From an uncultured Eubacteriales bacterium (GTDB lineage Bacteria > Bacillota > Clostridia > Oscillospirales > Oscillospiraceae), in NCBI GenBank assembly GCA_934572535.1, contig CAKTLJ010000038.1, positions 1 to 9,955 of the forward strand: DNA of 9,955 nt, given 5' to 3'. Below, one piece after another: positions 1-5,953 of this stretch (its first letter is position 1; every line of letters starts with the position of its first letter). The position numbers and the translations under genes are program-made. The notes beneath the pieces were generated by a model, which had not been told where the DNA came from, ran no database searches, and saw only the letters and a list, made by a program, of their open reading frames with translations.

Positions 1-432
1 GCAGGAGCCACGCCAAAACCTCCCTTGTTAAAGGGAGGGGGACCGCCGGGACGGCGGTGGAGGGATTCCGGTTTAGGAGCCACGCTGTTCGTTGACGGGA
101 ATCCCCCCGGCACAGCTGCGCTGCGCCACCCCCCTTTGACAAGGGGGGCAGGACCCACGCCCCTGCGCGCCCAGCCGGTGGGCGCGCCGCCTCCCACGCC
201 CCGACACGGGGCCGCAGGCCAGGCCGACCGGACCCGCCACTTGGCAAGATTCGACCCACCCCCACGGGGTCCAGGGGGGACCCCTGGTCTTCTTTCCCCC
301 CATTTCTTGAAAGAAATGGGGGCCGCCGGAGGCAAGACCCACCTGGAGGGCAAATGCAGCGCCCCGCCAGAAGAATCCCCCCCGGCACAGCTGCGCTGCG
401 CCACCCCCTTTGACAAGGGGGGCAGGACGGGA
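1..432 (+). repeat. Composite intergenic hairpin repeat, copy A
   Basis: A run of short G/C-rich inverted repeats that recurs at 7994-8482 and 9685-9955. Modules in order: a CCTCCCTT/AAGGGAGG hairpin followed by an ACCGCCG/CGGCGGT hairpin (about 18-72); a CCCCCTTTGACAAGGGGG-type hairpin (about 99-152); GCGCGCCCA/TGGGCGCGC (about 166-190) with a conserved tail to about 232; CCAGGGG/CCCCTGG (about 260-282); a 26-bp palindrome with arms CCCCCATTTCTT and AAGAAATGGGGG (297-322); a tail with CACCTGGAGGG (331-372); then a second copy of the second module (372-432). No open frame with protein-like composition is seen. The element ends about 25 bases before the ribosome binding site of the next gene. 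Whether it is a dead mobile element, a RNA or DNA structure, or a transcription terminator array cannot be told from sequence. Confidence 0.85.
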
Positions 433-472
433 ATCCCCCCAGATATCACAGAAGAAAAAGGAGGCGTTCTCC

Positions 473-1537
473 ATGACAAACTCTGATCCGTACTATCTCC
501 GGGTCACCCTCTTCGGCGCGGTGACGCTGGAAAACCGCCTCGGGCGGCTCCGGGAGAATCCCTCCCGGCAGGCAAAGCCCTGGCGGCTGCTCAAATACCT
601 CCTCGTCCACCGGGGCCGGGAGGTCCCCCTGGCGGAGCTGAACCGGCTCTGGCCGGACTTCGGCACCGAGAACGCCGCCCGCGTGCGCCTGAACCGCCTG
701 CGCGAGGACCTGGACGCCATCGGCCTGGGCGGGAAAAACGGCCTGGTCCACTTCGCCGCCGGGGCCTACCGCCTCAACCCCCGCTACGCCCTCGACGTGG
801 ACGAGGACCGCCTGGGCGACCTGCTGGCCCGCTTCTGGGCCTGCCGCGCGGACGACCCCCTCGGCCTGCGCCTGGCCATGGCCGCCCTCACCCTGCTCGA
901 CGGGCCGTTCCTCGACAAGTCCGCCGACCCCTGGGCCGCCCCCCTGCGCGAAAAATACCGCGGCGAGTTCCTCCGCCTCGCCCGCGAGGTCCTCGCCCGC
1001 TGCCGCGCCCAGGACGACGACCGGCCCATCCCCCTCCTCCTCCAGCGCGCCCAGGTCATGGCCCCCGAAAACGACGCCCTGCCCCGCGACGCCCGCGCCT
1101 ACCTCGTGGAGAAATACGGCCGCGCCAACCTGCCCTCCTACGCCGCCGCGCCCCCCAGGCCCCGCAAGGAGACCGCCCACGAGATCGTCAAAAAGATCAT
1201 CATCGAGGACGACAAGGTCTTCTTCATCAGCGCCGCCAGCGACCGCAGGCCTCTCGCCTACGCCAAGTGGGAGGTCCTCCCCCTCAGCCGCGCCTACCAG
1301 CAGGACGGCCTGCACGGCCTGCTCGTCGCCGTCGCCCGCGCCATCCACCGCGGCTCCATCCGCACCCGCGCCGACTCCAGGCTCACCCGCGCCCTGCGCA
1401 AGCCCCTGCACGCCATGGGCCTGGAGACCTTCCTCGACATGGAGGAGGACCGCGCCGTCGCCCTGCTCGCCGAGCTGACCGAGCGCGCCCTCAACGACCC
1501 CGCCTACGACCCCGCAGGGGAGGCCTTCCTCCCCTGA
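473..1537 (+). CDS. SARP/BTAD-type transcriptional regulator, short form (354 aa)
   Basis: Probable DNA-binding regulator of the SARP (AfsR/DnrI-like) type. Residues about 8-102 look like the OmpR-like winged helix: LRVTLFGAVTLE at the start, then QAKPWRLLKYLLVHRGREV, LAELNRLWPD and the recognition-helix region ARVRLNRLREDL, ending FAAGAYRLNP. Residues about 109-215 resemble the bacterial transcriptional activation domain, with DGPFLDKSADPWAAPLREKY as the family-like core. A proline/arginine linker (226-233) leads to a C-terminal part (234-354) I do not recognise. There is no ATPase or sensor domain, so it is not a full AfsR-type protein. The start at 473 is chosen over an in-frame start at 410 because AAAAAGGAGG lies at 456-465, and because the earlier start would lie in the repeat. 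No promoter is evident between repeat and gene. Target genes are unknown; the neighbouring pncB has its own promoter and need not be a target. Confidence 0.75.
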   Translation: MTNSDPYYLRVTLFGAVTLENRLGRLRENPSRQAKPWRLLKYLLVHRGREVPLAELNRLWPDFGTENAARVRLNRLREDLDAIGLGGKNGLVHFAAGAYRLNPRYALDVDEDRLGDLLARFWACRADDPLGLRLAMAALTLLDGPFLDKSADPWAAPLREKYRGEFLRLAREVLARCRAQDDDRPIPLLLQRAQVMAPENDALPRDARAYLVEKYGRANLPSYAAAPPRPRKETAHEIVKKIIIEDDKVFFISAASDRRPLAYAKWEVLPLSRAYQQDGLHGLLVAVARAIHRGSIRTRADSRLTRALRKPLHAMGLETFLDMEEDRAVALLAELTERALNDPAYDPAGEAFLP

Positions 1538-1554
1538 GACCGGGTTCCGGGCGC

Positions 1555-1580
1555 AAAAAAAGCCGGTCCCACGACCGGCT
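1555..1580 (-). terminator. Intrinsic terminator reading leftwards
   Basis: Perfect 8-bp hairpin (AGCCGGTC at 1561-1568, loop CCAC, GACCGGCT at 1573-1580). On the minus strand it is followed by seven U residues (A run 1555-1561). On the plus strand the hairpin is followed by AACATATCC, so it is a poor terminator for the regulator gene upstream. Its minus-strand substrate appears to be the promoter at 1590-1618. Confidence 0.75.
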
Positions 1581-1589
1581 AACATATCC

Positions 1590-1618
1590 ACTATAGCACG
1601 AGCTCGGCCAGGGGTCAA
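1590..1618 (-). promoter_or_regulatory. Candidate sigma-A promoter, minus strand, feeding straight into a terminator
   Basis: On the minus strand TTGACC (1618-1613), a 17-base spacer and TATAGT (1595-1590) make a good vegetative promoter. The start point would be near 1583, three or so bases before the terminator hairpin, so the predicted transcript is only about 30 nt. No gene lies between. Confidence 0.5.
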
Positions 1619-1693
1619 GGGAGAGGCGGCCCAGGAAGGCAAAATCTCCGTTTTGCACGATTTTTCATGGTGCAATTTGAACAACTTTGCCGC

Positions 1694-1722
1694 TTGTCAA
1701 ATGCCCTCCCTTGTGCTATATT
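1694..1722 (+). promoter_or_regulatory. Promoter of the candidate structured RNA
   Basis: TTGTCA (1694-1699), 17-base spacer, TATATT (1717-1722). This is near consensus for the vegetative sigma factor; the start point would be near 1729-1731. Confidence 0.7.
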
Positions 1723-1729
1723 ATAGTCA

Positions 1730-2020
1730 GAAAAGGAAAGGGTGAGTCCAATGTACAGGTAAACCCAGACAGCAAGAAAGCCCACAGGCTTGCGGTCGGA
1801 GCATTCTTTCGACGGGATCGTTCAACATAAAAGCTACCTCGCTTCAGAGGATCATATAGATGGAAAGAAATGTTGGGAACGGTGTACAGCTCGAACGAAA
1901 TGTCAATGAACTATGTGGAATCCGCAGAAAGAGAGGTTAAATTGATGTTAGATAATAAGAGCGCAGGGTGACCCTTGGCTGGGAAGGAGCGATCCACCGG
2001 CCAAGGGTTACCTTTTTTTT
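1730..2020 (+). ncRNA. Unclassified structured RNA upstream of pncB (possibly with short ORFs)
   Basis: A transcript of about 290 nt bounded by its own promoter and a strong terminator, clearly AT-richer than both neighbouring genes. Pairings seen by eye: closing helix TGTACA 1752-1757 with 1883-1888; hairpin 1772-1793 (GCAA/TTGC and GCC/GGC); hairpin 1795-1813 (GTCG/CGAC); helix CGTTC-AACAT 1819-1828 with ATGTT-gg-GAACG 1870-1881, which holds an inner CCTC/GAGG hairpin (1837-1850). A second domain has TCAAT 1903-1907 with ATTGA 1941-1945 around a GTGG/CCGC hairpin. This makes a four-way-like junction. Two short frames overlap it: 1860-1940 (26 codons, AGAGGA upstream) and 1870-1971 (33 codons, weak ribosome site), so a small peptide is the main alternative. 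I see no T-box, tmRNA, 6S, SRP or RNase P signature. The raiA RNA family has roughly the right size class, but I cannot confirm a match. Confidence 0.55.
1967..2020 (+). terminator. Strong intrinsic terminator of the structured RNA
   Basis: GGTGACCCTTGGC (1967-1979) pairs with GCCAAGGGTTACC (2000-2012), 13 bp with one G-U pair, followed by eight T residues (2013-2020). It separates the RNA from the pncB promoter. Confidence 0.9.
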
Positions 2021-2021
2021 G

Positions 2022-2053
2022 CCCGCCCAGCCCCGCCGAGGGGGGCGGGTTTT
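2022..2053 (+). terminator. Second, tandem terminator-like hairpin
   Basis: CCCGCCC (2022-2028) pairs with GGGCGGG (2043-2049) followed by TTTT (2050-2053). It sits just after the first terminator and would back it up, insulating the pncB promoter that begins three bases later. Confidence 0.55.
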
Positions 2054-2055
2054 GG

Positions 2056-2084
2056 TTGACTTGTCAGGGCGTTGGGCCTATAAT
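2056..2084 (+). promoter_or_regulatory. pncB promoter
   Basis: TTGACT (2056-2061), 17-base spacer, perfect TATAAT (2079-2084). Transcription should start near 2091, giving a leader of about 80 nt. Confidence 0.8.
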
Positions 2085-2098
2085 AAGTGTGATATCCC

Positions 2099-2126
2099 GC
2101 GAAGCGTCCCTTGGGAGGTGCTTCGC
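2099..2126 (+). promoter_or_regulatory. Leader hairpin of pncB mRNA
   Basis: GCGAAGC (2099-2105) pairs with GCTTCGC (2120-2126), with a possible inner TCCC/GGGA pairing. It is followed by CTATTTTAT, which is only weakly U-rich. It lies near the predicted 5' end and could be a weak attenuator or a stabilising 5' hairpin; no known NAD riboswitch pattern is visible. Confidence 0.4.
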
Positions 2127-2173
2127 CTATTTTATAGCGGCCGCGCCGCTGAGATGAAACCGAGGATAAGGAC

Positions 2174-3634
2174 ATGAATACAAGTAAGACCCTGAACATG
2201 ACCATGCTGTGCGACTTCTATGAGCTCACCATGGGCAATGGCTACTTCAAGGCCGGGTACAAGGACCGCATCACCCACTTCGACCTCTACTTCCGCAGCG
2301 TGCCCGACCGGGGCGGCTACGCCATCGCCGCCGGGCTGGAGCAGGTCATCGACTACATCCAGGACCTCCACTTCGACGCGGAGGACATCCAGTACCTCCG
2401 CGACCGGAAGATGTTCGACGAGGACTTCCTCCGCTACCTGGCCGACTTTACCTTCACCGGCGACATTTACGCCATCCCCGAGGGCACCCCCGTCTTCCCC
2501 CACGAGCCCATCCTCACCGTGCGGGCTCCCGCCATCCAGACCCAGCTGCTGGAGACCTTCCTCCTGCTGACCATCAACCACCAGTCCCTCATCGCCACCA
2601 AGGCCAACCGCATCGTCCGCGCCGCCAAGGGCCGCCCCGTGCTGGAGTTCGGCTCCCGCCGCGCCCAGGGCTCCAGCGGCGCCATCGACGGCGCCCGCGC
2701 CGCCTTCATCGGCGGCTGCAAGGGCACCGCCTGCACCATCTCCGACCAGCTCTACGGCGTGCCCGCCGGGGGTACCATGGCCCACGCCTGGGTCCAGATG
2801 TTCGAGACCCAGTATGAGGCCTTCCGCACCTACTGCGAGATCTACCCCCAGAACCCCGTCCTCCTGGTGGACACCTACAACACCCTCAAAAGCGGCATCC
2901 CCGACGCCATCCGCGCCTTCAACGACGTGCTCAAGCCCCAGGGCATCACCAAATGCGGCATCCGCCTCGACTCCGGCGACATGGCCTACCTCACCAAAGA
3001 GGCCCGCCGGATGCTCGACGAGGCCGGGTGGACCGAGTGTACCATCACCGTCTCCAACTCCCTGGACGAGAACGTCATCCAGGACCTCCTCCTCCAGGGC
3101 GCCCAGATCGACGCCTTCGGCGTCGGCGAGCGCCTCATCACCGCCCGCAGCGAGCCGGTCTTCGGCGGCGTGTACAAGCTCGTCGCCGTCGAGGACGACC
3201 AGGGCAACCTCATCCCCAAGATCAAGCTCAGCGAAAACGTGACCAAGATCACCATCCCCCAGTTCAAAAAGGTCTTCCGCCTCTTCGACAACGCCGACGG
3301 CATGGCCATCGGCGACTGGATGTGCACCTACGACGAGGGAGTGGAGGACAACCTCAACCCCGACGGCAGCCTGACCATCTTCGACCCCGACGTGACCTGG
3401 AAGACCAAGACCATCTCCAACTTCACCGCCAAGCAGATCCAGATCCCCATCTTCCTGAACGGCAAGCTCGTCTACCAGCGGCCCACCCTGCCGGAGATCC
3501 AGGCCTACTGCAAGGCGCAGATGGATACCATGTGGGACGCCGTGAAGCGCTTTGAAAACCCCCACAACTACTACGTGGACCTGTCCCGGAAGCTCTGGAA
3601 CATCAAGTATGCGCTGCTGACCCACCACCAGTGA
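2174..3634 (+). CDS. pncB: Nicotinate phosphoribosyltransferase (486 aa)
   Basis: Cytoplasmic enzyme of NAD salvage (EC 6.3.4.21): nicotinate + PRPP + ATP gives nicotinate mononucleotide. The N-terminus TMLCDFYELTMGNGYF (10-25) matches the family's opening T-D-x-Y-x-L-T-M pattern. RPVLEFGSRRAQG (154-166) is the conserved FGxRRAQG block, with IDGARAAFIGG following. GGTMAHAW (199-206) carries His204, likely the histidine that is phosphorylated by ATP. LLVDTYNTLKSG and IRLDSGDMAYL are the barrel motifs expected for the phosphate and PRPP site. At 486 aa it is full length for the Firmicutes form. The start is supported by GAGGATAAGG just upstream. It has its own promoter and is followed by a terminator, so it appears monocistronic. 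No nadD, nadE or pncA lies in the window. Confidence 0.96.
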   Translation: MNTSKTLNMTMLCDFYELTMGNGYFKAGYKDRITHFDLYFRSVPDRGGYAIAAGLEQVIDYIQDLHFDAEDIQYLRDRKMFDEDFLRYLADFTFTGDIYAIPEGTPVFPHEPILTVRAPAIQTQLLETFLLLTINHQSLIATKANRIVRAAKGRPVLEFGSRRAQGSSGAIDGARAAFIGGCKGTACTISDQLYGVPAGGTMAHAWVQMFETQYEAFRTYCEIYPQNPVLLVDTYNTLKSGIPDAIRAFNDVLKPQGITKCGIRLDSGDMAYLTKEARRMLDEAGWTECTITVSNSLDENVIQDLLLQGAQIDAFGVGERLITARSEPVFGGVYKLVAVEDDQGNLIPKIKLSENVTKITIPQFKKVFRLFDNADGMAIGDWMCTYDEGVEDNLNPDGSLTIFDPDVTWKTKTISNFTAKQIQIPIFLNGKLVYQRPTLPEIQAYCKAQMDTMWDAVKRFENPHNYYVDLSRKLWNIKYALLTHHQ

Positions 3635-3647
3635 GCCCGCGCAAGGA

Positions 3648-3676
3648 TTGACAATCCCACCCGGAGAGGGTATAAT
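3648..3676 (+). promoter_or_regulatory. Promoter of the EIIC gene
   Basis: Perfect consensus: TTGACA (3648-3653), 17 bases, TATAAT (3671-3676). It begins only 13 bases after the pncB stop. The predicted start, about 3683, falls inside the 5' arm of the adjacent hairpin. Confidence 0.85.
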
Positions 3677-3718
3677 AGTCTCCACATGTGTCAAGACACT
3701 TGTGGAGACTATTTTTTT
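3677..3718 (+). terminator. pncB terminator overlapping the next gene's start point
   Basis: Arms 3677-3692 and 3695-3710 pair over 16 positions with a single T-T mismatch, followed by A and seven T residues (3712-3718). Read-through RNA from pncB contains the whole hairpin and should terminate. RNA started at the adjacent promoter lacks the first several bases of the 5' arm, leaving a shorter stem set back from the U tract, and should escape. Confidence 0.8.
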
Positions 3719-3747
3719 GCTCCCGACGAGAGAAAAGGAGAAACGCA

Positions 3748-4854
3748 ATGAGTGGATTCAAAGCATTCCTGGCGCGGAAGAACATCGTCTTTTCCGCCAA
3801 ACGCTACGGGGTGGACGCCCTGGGGGCCATGGCCCAGGGCCTGTTCTGCACCCTGCTGGTGGGGACCATCCTGAACACCCTGGGCACCCAGCTGGGCATC
3901 GGCTTCCTGTCGGCCACGGTCGTCACCCTCGGCTCCGGCGACGCCGCCGTGGGCTACACCATCGGCGGCCTGGCCTCGGCCATGGTCGGCCCCGCCATGG
4001 CCATCGCCATCGGCTACGCCCTCCAGGCCCCGCCCCTGGTCCTCTTCTCCCTGGCCCCGGTGGGCTACGCGACCAACATCCTGGGCGGCGCGGGCGGACC
4101 CCTGGCCGTGCTCGTCATCGCCATCCTCGCCGCGGAGTGCGGCAAGGCCGTCTCCAAGGAGACGAAGATCGACATCCTGGTGACCCCCATCGTCACCGTC
4201 CTGGTGGGCATCGGCGCGGCCTACCTCATCGCGCCCCCCATCGGCCAGGCGGCCTCCTGGGTGGGCAGCCTCATCATGTGGGCCACCGAATTGCAGCCCT
4301 TCTTCATGGGCATCCTCGTCTCGGTCATCGTGGGCATCGCCCTGACCCTGCCCATCTCCAGCGCGGCCATCTGCGCCGCCCTGGGCCTGACCGGGCTGGC
4401 TGGCGGCGCGGCCGTGGCGGGCTGCTGCGCCCAGATGGTGGGCTTCGCCATCCTCTCCTTCCGCGAGAACCGGTGGGGCGGCCTGGTCTCCCAGGGGCTG
4501 GGGACCTCCATGCTCCAGATGGGCAACATCGTCCGCAACCCCAGGGTCTGGATCCCGCCCACAGTGGCCTCGGCCATCACCGGGCCGATCGCCACCTGCC
4601 TCTTCCGCCTGGAGATGAACGGCACCCCCGTCTCCTCGGGCATGGGCACCTGCGGCCTGGTCGGGCCCATCGGGGTCTACACCGGCTGGGTCAGCGACGT
4701 GGCCGAGGGCCTGAAGGCCTCGGTCTCCGGCCTGGACTGGCTGGGGCTGGTCCTGGTCTGCTTCGTCCTGCCCGGCGTGCTCACGTGGCTGATCGGCATC
4801 CCCTGCCGGAAGCTGGGCTGGATCAAGGAGGGCGACCTGAAGCTGGAGGCGTGA
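3748..4854 (+). CDS. PTS EIIC-like membrane transporter subunit, stand-alone (368 aa)
   Basis: Integral membrane protein of the PTS_EIIC_2 kind, recognised from its start FLARKNIVFSAKRYGVDALGAMA (7-29), the many glycine/alanine-rich membrane segments through the chain, and the conserved EMNGTPVSSGMGTCGLVGP block beginning at Glu289, probably the substrate-binding loop. Classical EIIC proteins move a sugar as it is phosphorylated by EIIB. No EIIA or EIIB gene or domain is present here, which is common for this subfamily, so the substrate and even PTS coupling are unproven. The start at 3748 is chosen because AAAAGGAG lies at about 3733-3740, seven bases upstream, and because the protein family begins here; an in-frame start at 3688 would lie in the leader hairpin. 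No clear intrinsic terminator follows. Confidence 0.85.
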   Translation: MSGFKAFLARKNIVFSAKRYGVDALGAMAQGLFCTLLVGTILNTLGTQLGIGFLSATVVTLGSGDAAVGYTIGGLASAMVGPAMAIAIGYALQAPPLVLFSLAPVGYATNILGGAGGPLAVLVIAILAAECGKAVSKETKIDILVTPIVTVLVGIGAAYLIAPPIGQAASWVGSLIMWATELQPFFMGILVSVIVGIALTLPISSAAICAALGLTGLAGGAAVAGCCAQMVGFAILSFRENRWGGLVSQGLGTSMLQMGNIVRNPRVWIPPTVASAITGPIATCLFRLEMNGTPVSSGMGTCGLVGPIGVYTGWVSDVAEGLKASVSGLDWLGLVLVCFVLPGVLTWLIGIPCRKLGWIKEGDLKLEA

Positions 4855-4962
4855 GCGCCCGCCCTTCCGCAATGTGCACAAATAAAAGTCGTGGTTTTCT
4901 ACAAATACGACAAGGGGAAATGGTGTAAAACGATAAAAATGGCGCGCGCTGCCAAGTAAGGC

Positions 4963-4991
4963 TTGAAAAACGGCCCCAAAAGGAAGATACT
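4963..4991 (+). promoter_or_regulatory. Probable promoter of the small lipoprotein gene
   Basis: TTGAAA (4963-4968), 17 bases, GATACT (4986-4991). The leader of about 57 nt can form GGTG-GGCG / CGCC-ta-CACC (about 5000-5030), ending just before the AAAGGAGG ribosome site. The rest of 4855-5040 shows no gene. Confidence 0.5.
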
Positions 4992-5054
4992 AGAGGGTGG
5001 GCGAATTGTGATCCATCCGCCTACACCGATCCGCAAACCAAAGGAGGAACTGAG

Positions 5055-5204
5055 ATGAAGAAGATGATCGCCCTGTGCATGGCAGCCCTGATGAGCCTGG
5101 CTCTGCTGGCCAGCTGCACGTCCGCTGACCCTGAGCACCCCTATGATCGGGAGCCTGCGCCCGCCAACGGCACCACCGCAGTGGTCTCCGCCCAGCAGGT
5201 CTGA
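5055..5204 (+). CDS. Very small lipoprotein (49 aa)
   Basis: A short gene supported by a strong ribosome binding site (AAAGGAGG at 5040-5047, 7 bases before ATG), an upstream promoter-like sequence and a terminator 13 bases after its stop. The protein has a lysine-containing N-terminus (MKKM), a hydrophobic core (residues 5-19) and a lipobox LLASC ending at Cys21. Signal peptidase II cleavage would leave a 29-residue mature peptide, CTSADPEHPYDREPAPANG followed by a short valine/glutamine tail, with no cysteine beyond the lipid anchor and a proline-rich middle. Lipidation at the outer face of the membrane is a confident prediction; function is unknown. It may be an accessory peptide, a signal-peptide-derived messenger, or a decayed longer lipoprotein. 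Confidence 0.75.
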   Translation: MKKMIALCMAALMSLALLASCTSADPEHPYDREPAPANGTTAVVSAQQV

Positions 5205-5217
5205 GCGCCAGACGAGA

Positions 5218-5264
5218 ACCGCCCCAGCCGCGCGGCACACCGCGCGCGGCACGGGCGGTTTTTT
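5218..5264 (+). terminator. Terminator of the small lipoprotein gene
   Basis: ACCGCCC (5218-5224) pairs with GGGCGGT (5253-5259), with further inner G/C pairing (GCCGCGCGG against CCGCGCGCGGC), followed by six T residues (5259-5264). Confidence 0.85.
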
Positions 5265-5270
5265 GCGCGC

Positions 5271-5300
5271 AAAAAAACTCCCCCGGCAAGCCGGGGGAGT
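5271..5300 (-). terminator. Terminator of hpf
   Basis: On the minus strand a perfect 11-bp hairpin (5300-5290 with 5287-5277) is followed by a run of seven U (A run 5271-5277). It faces the plus-strand terminator only six bases away, closing two convergent units. Confidence 0.9.
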
Positions 5301-5343
5301 GGAACTACATAAGGGAAACGGCCCGCAGGCCGGGGCGCTGCGA

Positions 5344-5886
5344 TCAGGCCTGGTCAATGATGAGGCCGTAGCCGCCGTCGTTGCGCTTATACACCACGGA
5401 GTAGGCGCCGCCCTCGTCCTCGTTGCGGAAGGCGAAGAAGGAGTGGTTCACCAGATTCATTTGCAGGATGGCCTCCTCCACGGTCATGGGGTTGAAGAAG
5501 AAGCGCTTGGTGCGGACGACCTGGATGAGGTCCTCCTCTTCGTCCTCGTCGGGCACGAAGTATTCCTCTGCGGGCGCGACCTCAAAGGCCTCCTTGCGCA
5601 GGCGCTTCTCCAGGCGGGACTTGTTCTTGCGAAGCTGGCGCTCGATGGAGGCGACGGCAGCGTCGATGGAGACGAACATATCCGAGGTGCTCTCTGACAC
5701 ACGGATGACGGTGGAACCGGAACGGATGGTGACCTCCAGGATGTTCCGGCCCTTCTCCACGCTGAAGATGACGGAGACGTCGGGCTCGGTCTTAAAGTAA
5801 CGGTCCAGCTTGCCGATCTTCTTTTCGGCGTAAGCATGTACACGGTTGGGGATGTTCACTTTCTTGTCGGTAAAGGTGAATTTCAT
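5344..5886 (-). CDS. hpf: Ribosome hibernation promoting factor, long form (180 aa)
   Basis: Binds the 30S subunit and joins two 70S ribosomes into inactive 100S dimers during starvation or stress. The N-terminal ribosome-binding domain covers residues 1-95 (MKFTFTDKKVNIPNRVHAYA, KKIGKLDRYF, SVIFSVEK, then DMFVSIDAAVASIERQLRKNK). An acidic linker (about 104-120, PDEDEEED) leads to the C-terminal dimerisation domain (123-180) with VVRTKRFFFNPMTVEEAILQM and NHSFFAFRN, the hallmark of the long form. ATG at 5886 is chosen because AAAGGAG lies 9 bases upstream; an in-frame TTG at 5895 would abut that site. It is transcribed alone from the promoter at 5954-5982. The same protein is called YvyD or RaiA-like in other annotations. 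Confidence 0.96.
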   Translation of the reverse strand: MKFTFTDKKVNIPNRVHAYAEKKIGKLDRYFKTEPDVSVIFSVEKGRNILEVTIRSGSTVIRVSESTSDMFVSIDAAVASIERQLRKNKSRLEKRLRKEAFEVAPAEEYFVPDEDEEEDLIQVVRTKRFFFNPMTVEEAILQMNLVNHSFFAFRNEDEGGAYSVVYKRNDGGYGLIIDQA

Positions 5887-5953
5887 ATGGGTCAACTCCT
5901 TTCGTGGGGGCGCAAGGGGAGCGAGAGAAGGTCTCCTTCGTCCTTACAGGCAC

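Noticed and set aside
1..432. CRISPR array in the repeated hairpin region
   Set aside because: Repeats are of mixed modules with irregular spacing, spacers are themselves repeated elsewhere, and no cas gene is present.
405..440. Promoter for the SARP-type gene from the TTGACA inside the repeat hairpin
   Set aside because: The box at 17-base spacing is ATCCCC, not a -10; TTGACA occurs in the loop of every copy of this hairpin and is likely coincidental.
25..486. 153-codon frame across repeat copy A
   Set aside because: Pro/Gly/Arg-rich translation of palindromic repeat DNA, interrupted differently in copies B and C; no ribosome site.
446..1684. Long open frame on the minus strand opposite the SARP-type gene
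   Set aside because: Its product is a Gly/Val/Glu/Ala-rich low-complexity sequence typical of the antisense of GC-rich coding DNA; the plus-strand frame has recognisable domains and a ribosome site.
1730..2020. T-box, NAD riboswitch, c-di-GMP riboswitch, RNase P, 6S or tmRNA identity for the structured RNA
   Set aside because: No T-box specifier pattern or TGGNACCGCG; no complete c-di-GMP core despite a GGTAAACC-like stretch; lacks RNase P ACAGAAA core and tmRNA ends; the pncB promoter lies after two terminators, so a cis-riboswitch acting on pncB is unlikely.
2132..3748. 538-codon open frame on the minus strand opposite pncB
   Set aside because: Low-complexity Val/Gly/Asp/Leu-rich product without motifs, mirror of the clear pncB gene.
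3709..4881. Long minus-strand frame opposite the EIIC gene
   Set aside because: Composition (Gly/Asp/His/Gln-rich, no membrane pattern) is that of an antisense shadow.
4880..4916. Terminator for the EIIC gene (GTCGT/ACGAC hairpin)
   Set aside because: Only a 5-bp stem with a long loop and no following T run on the plus strand; not convincing on the minus strand either.
5143..5697. Plus-strand frame of 184 codons opposite hpf
   Set aside because: It spans two terminators and overlaps hpf antisense; no motif and no ribosome site.
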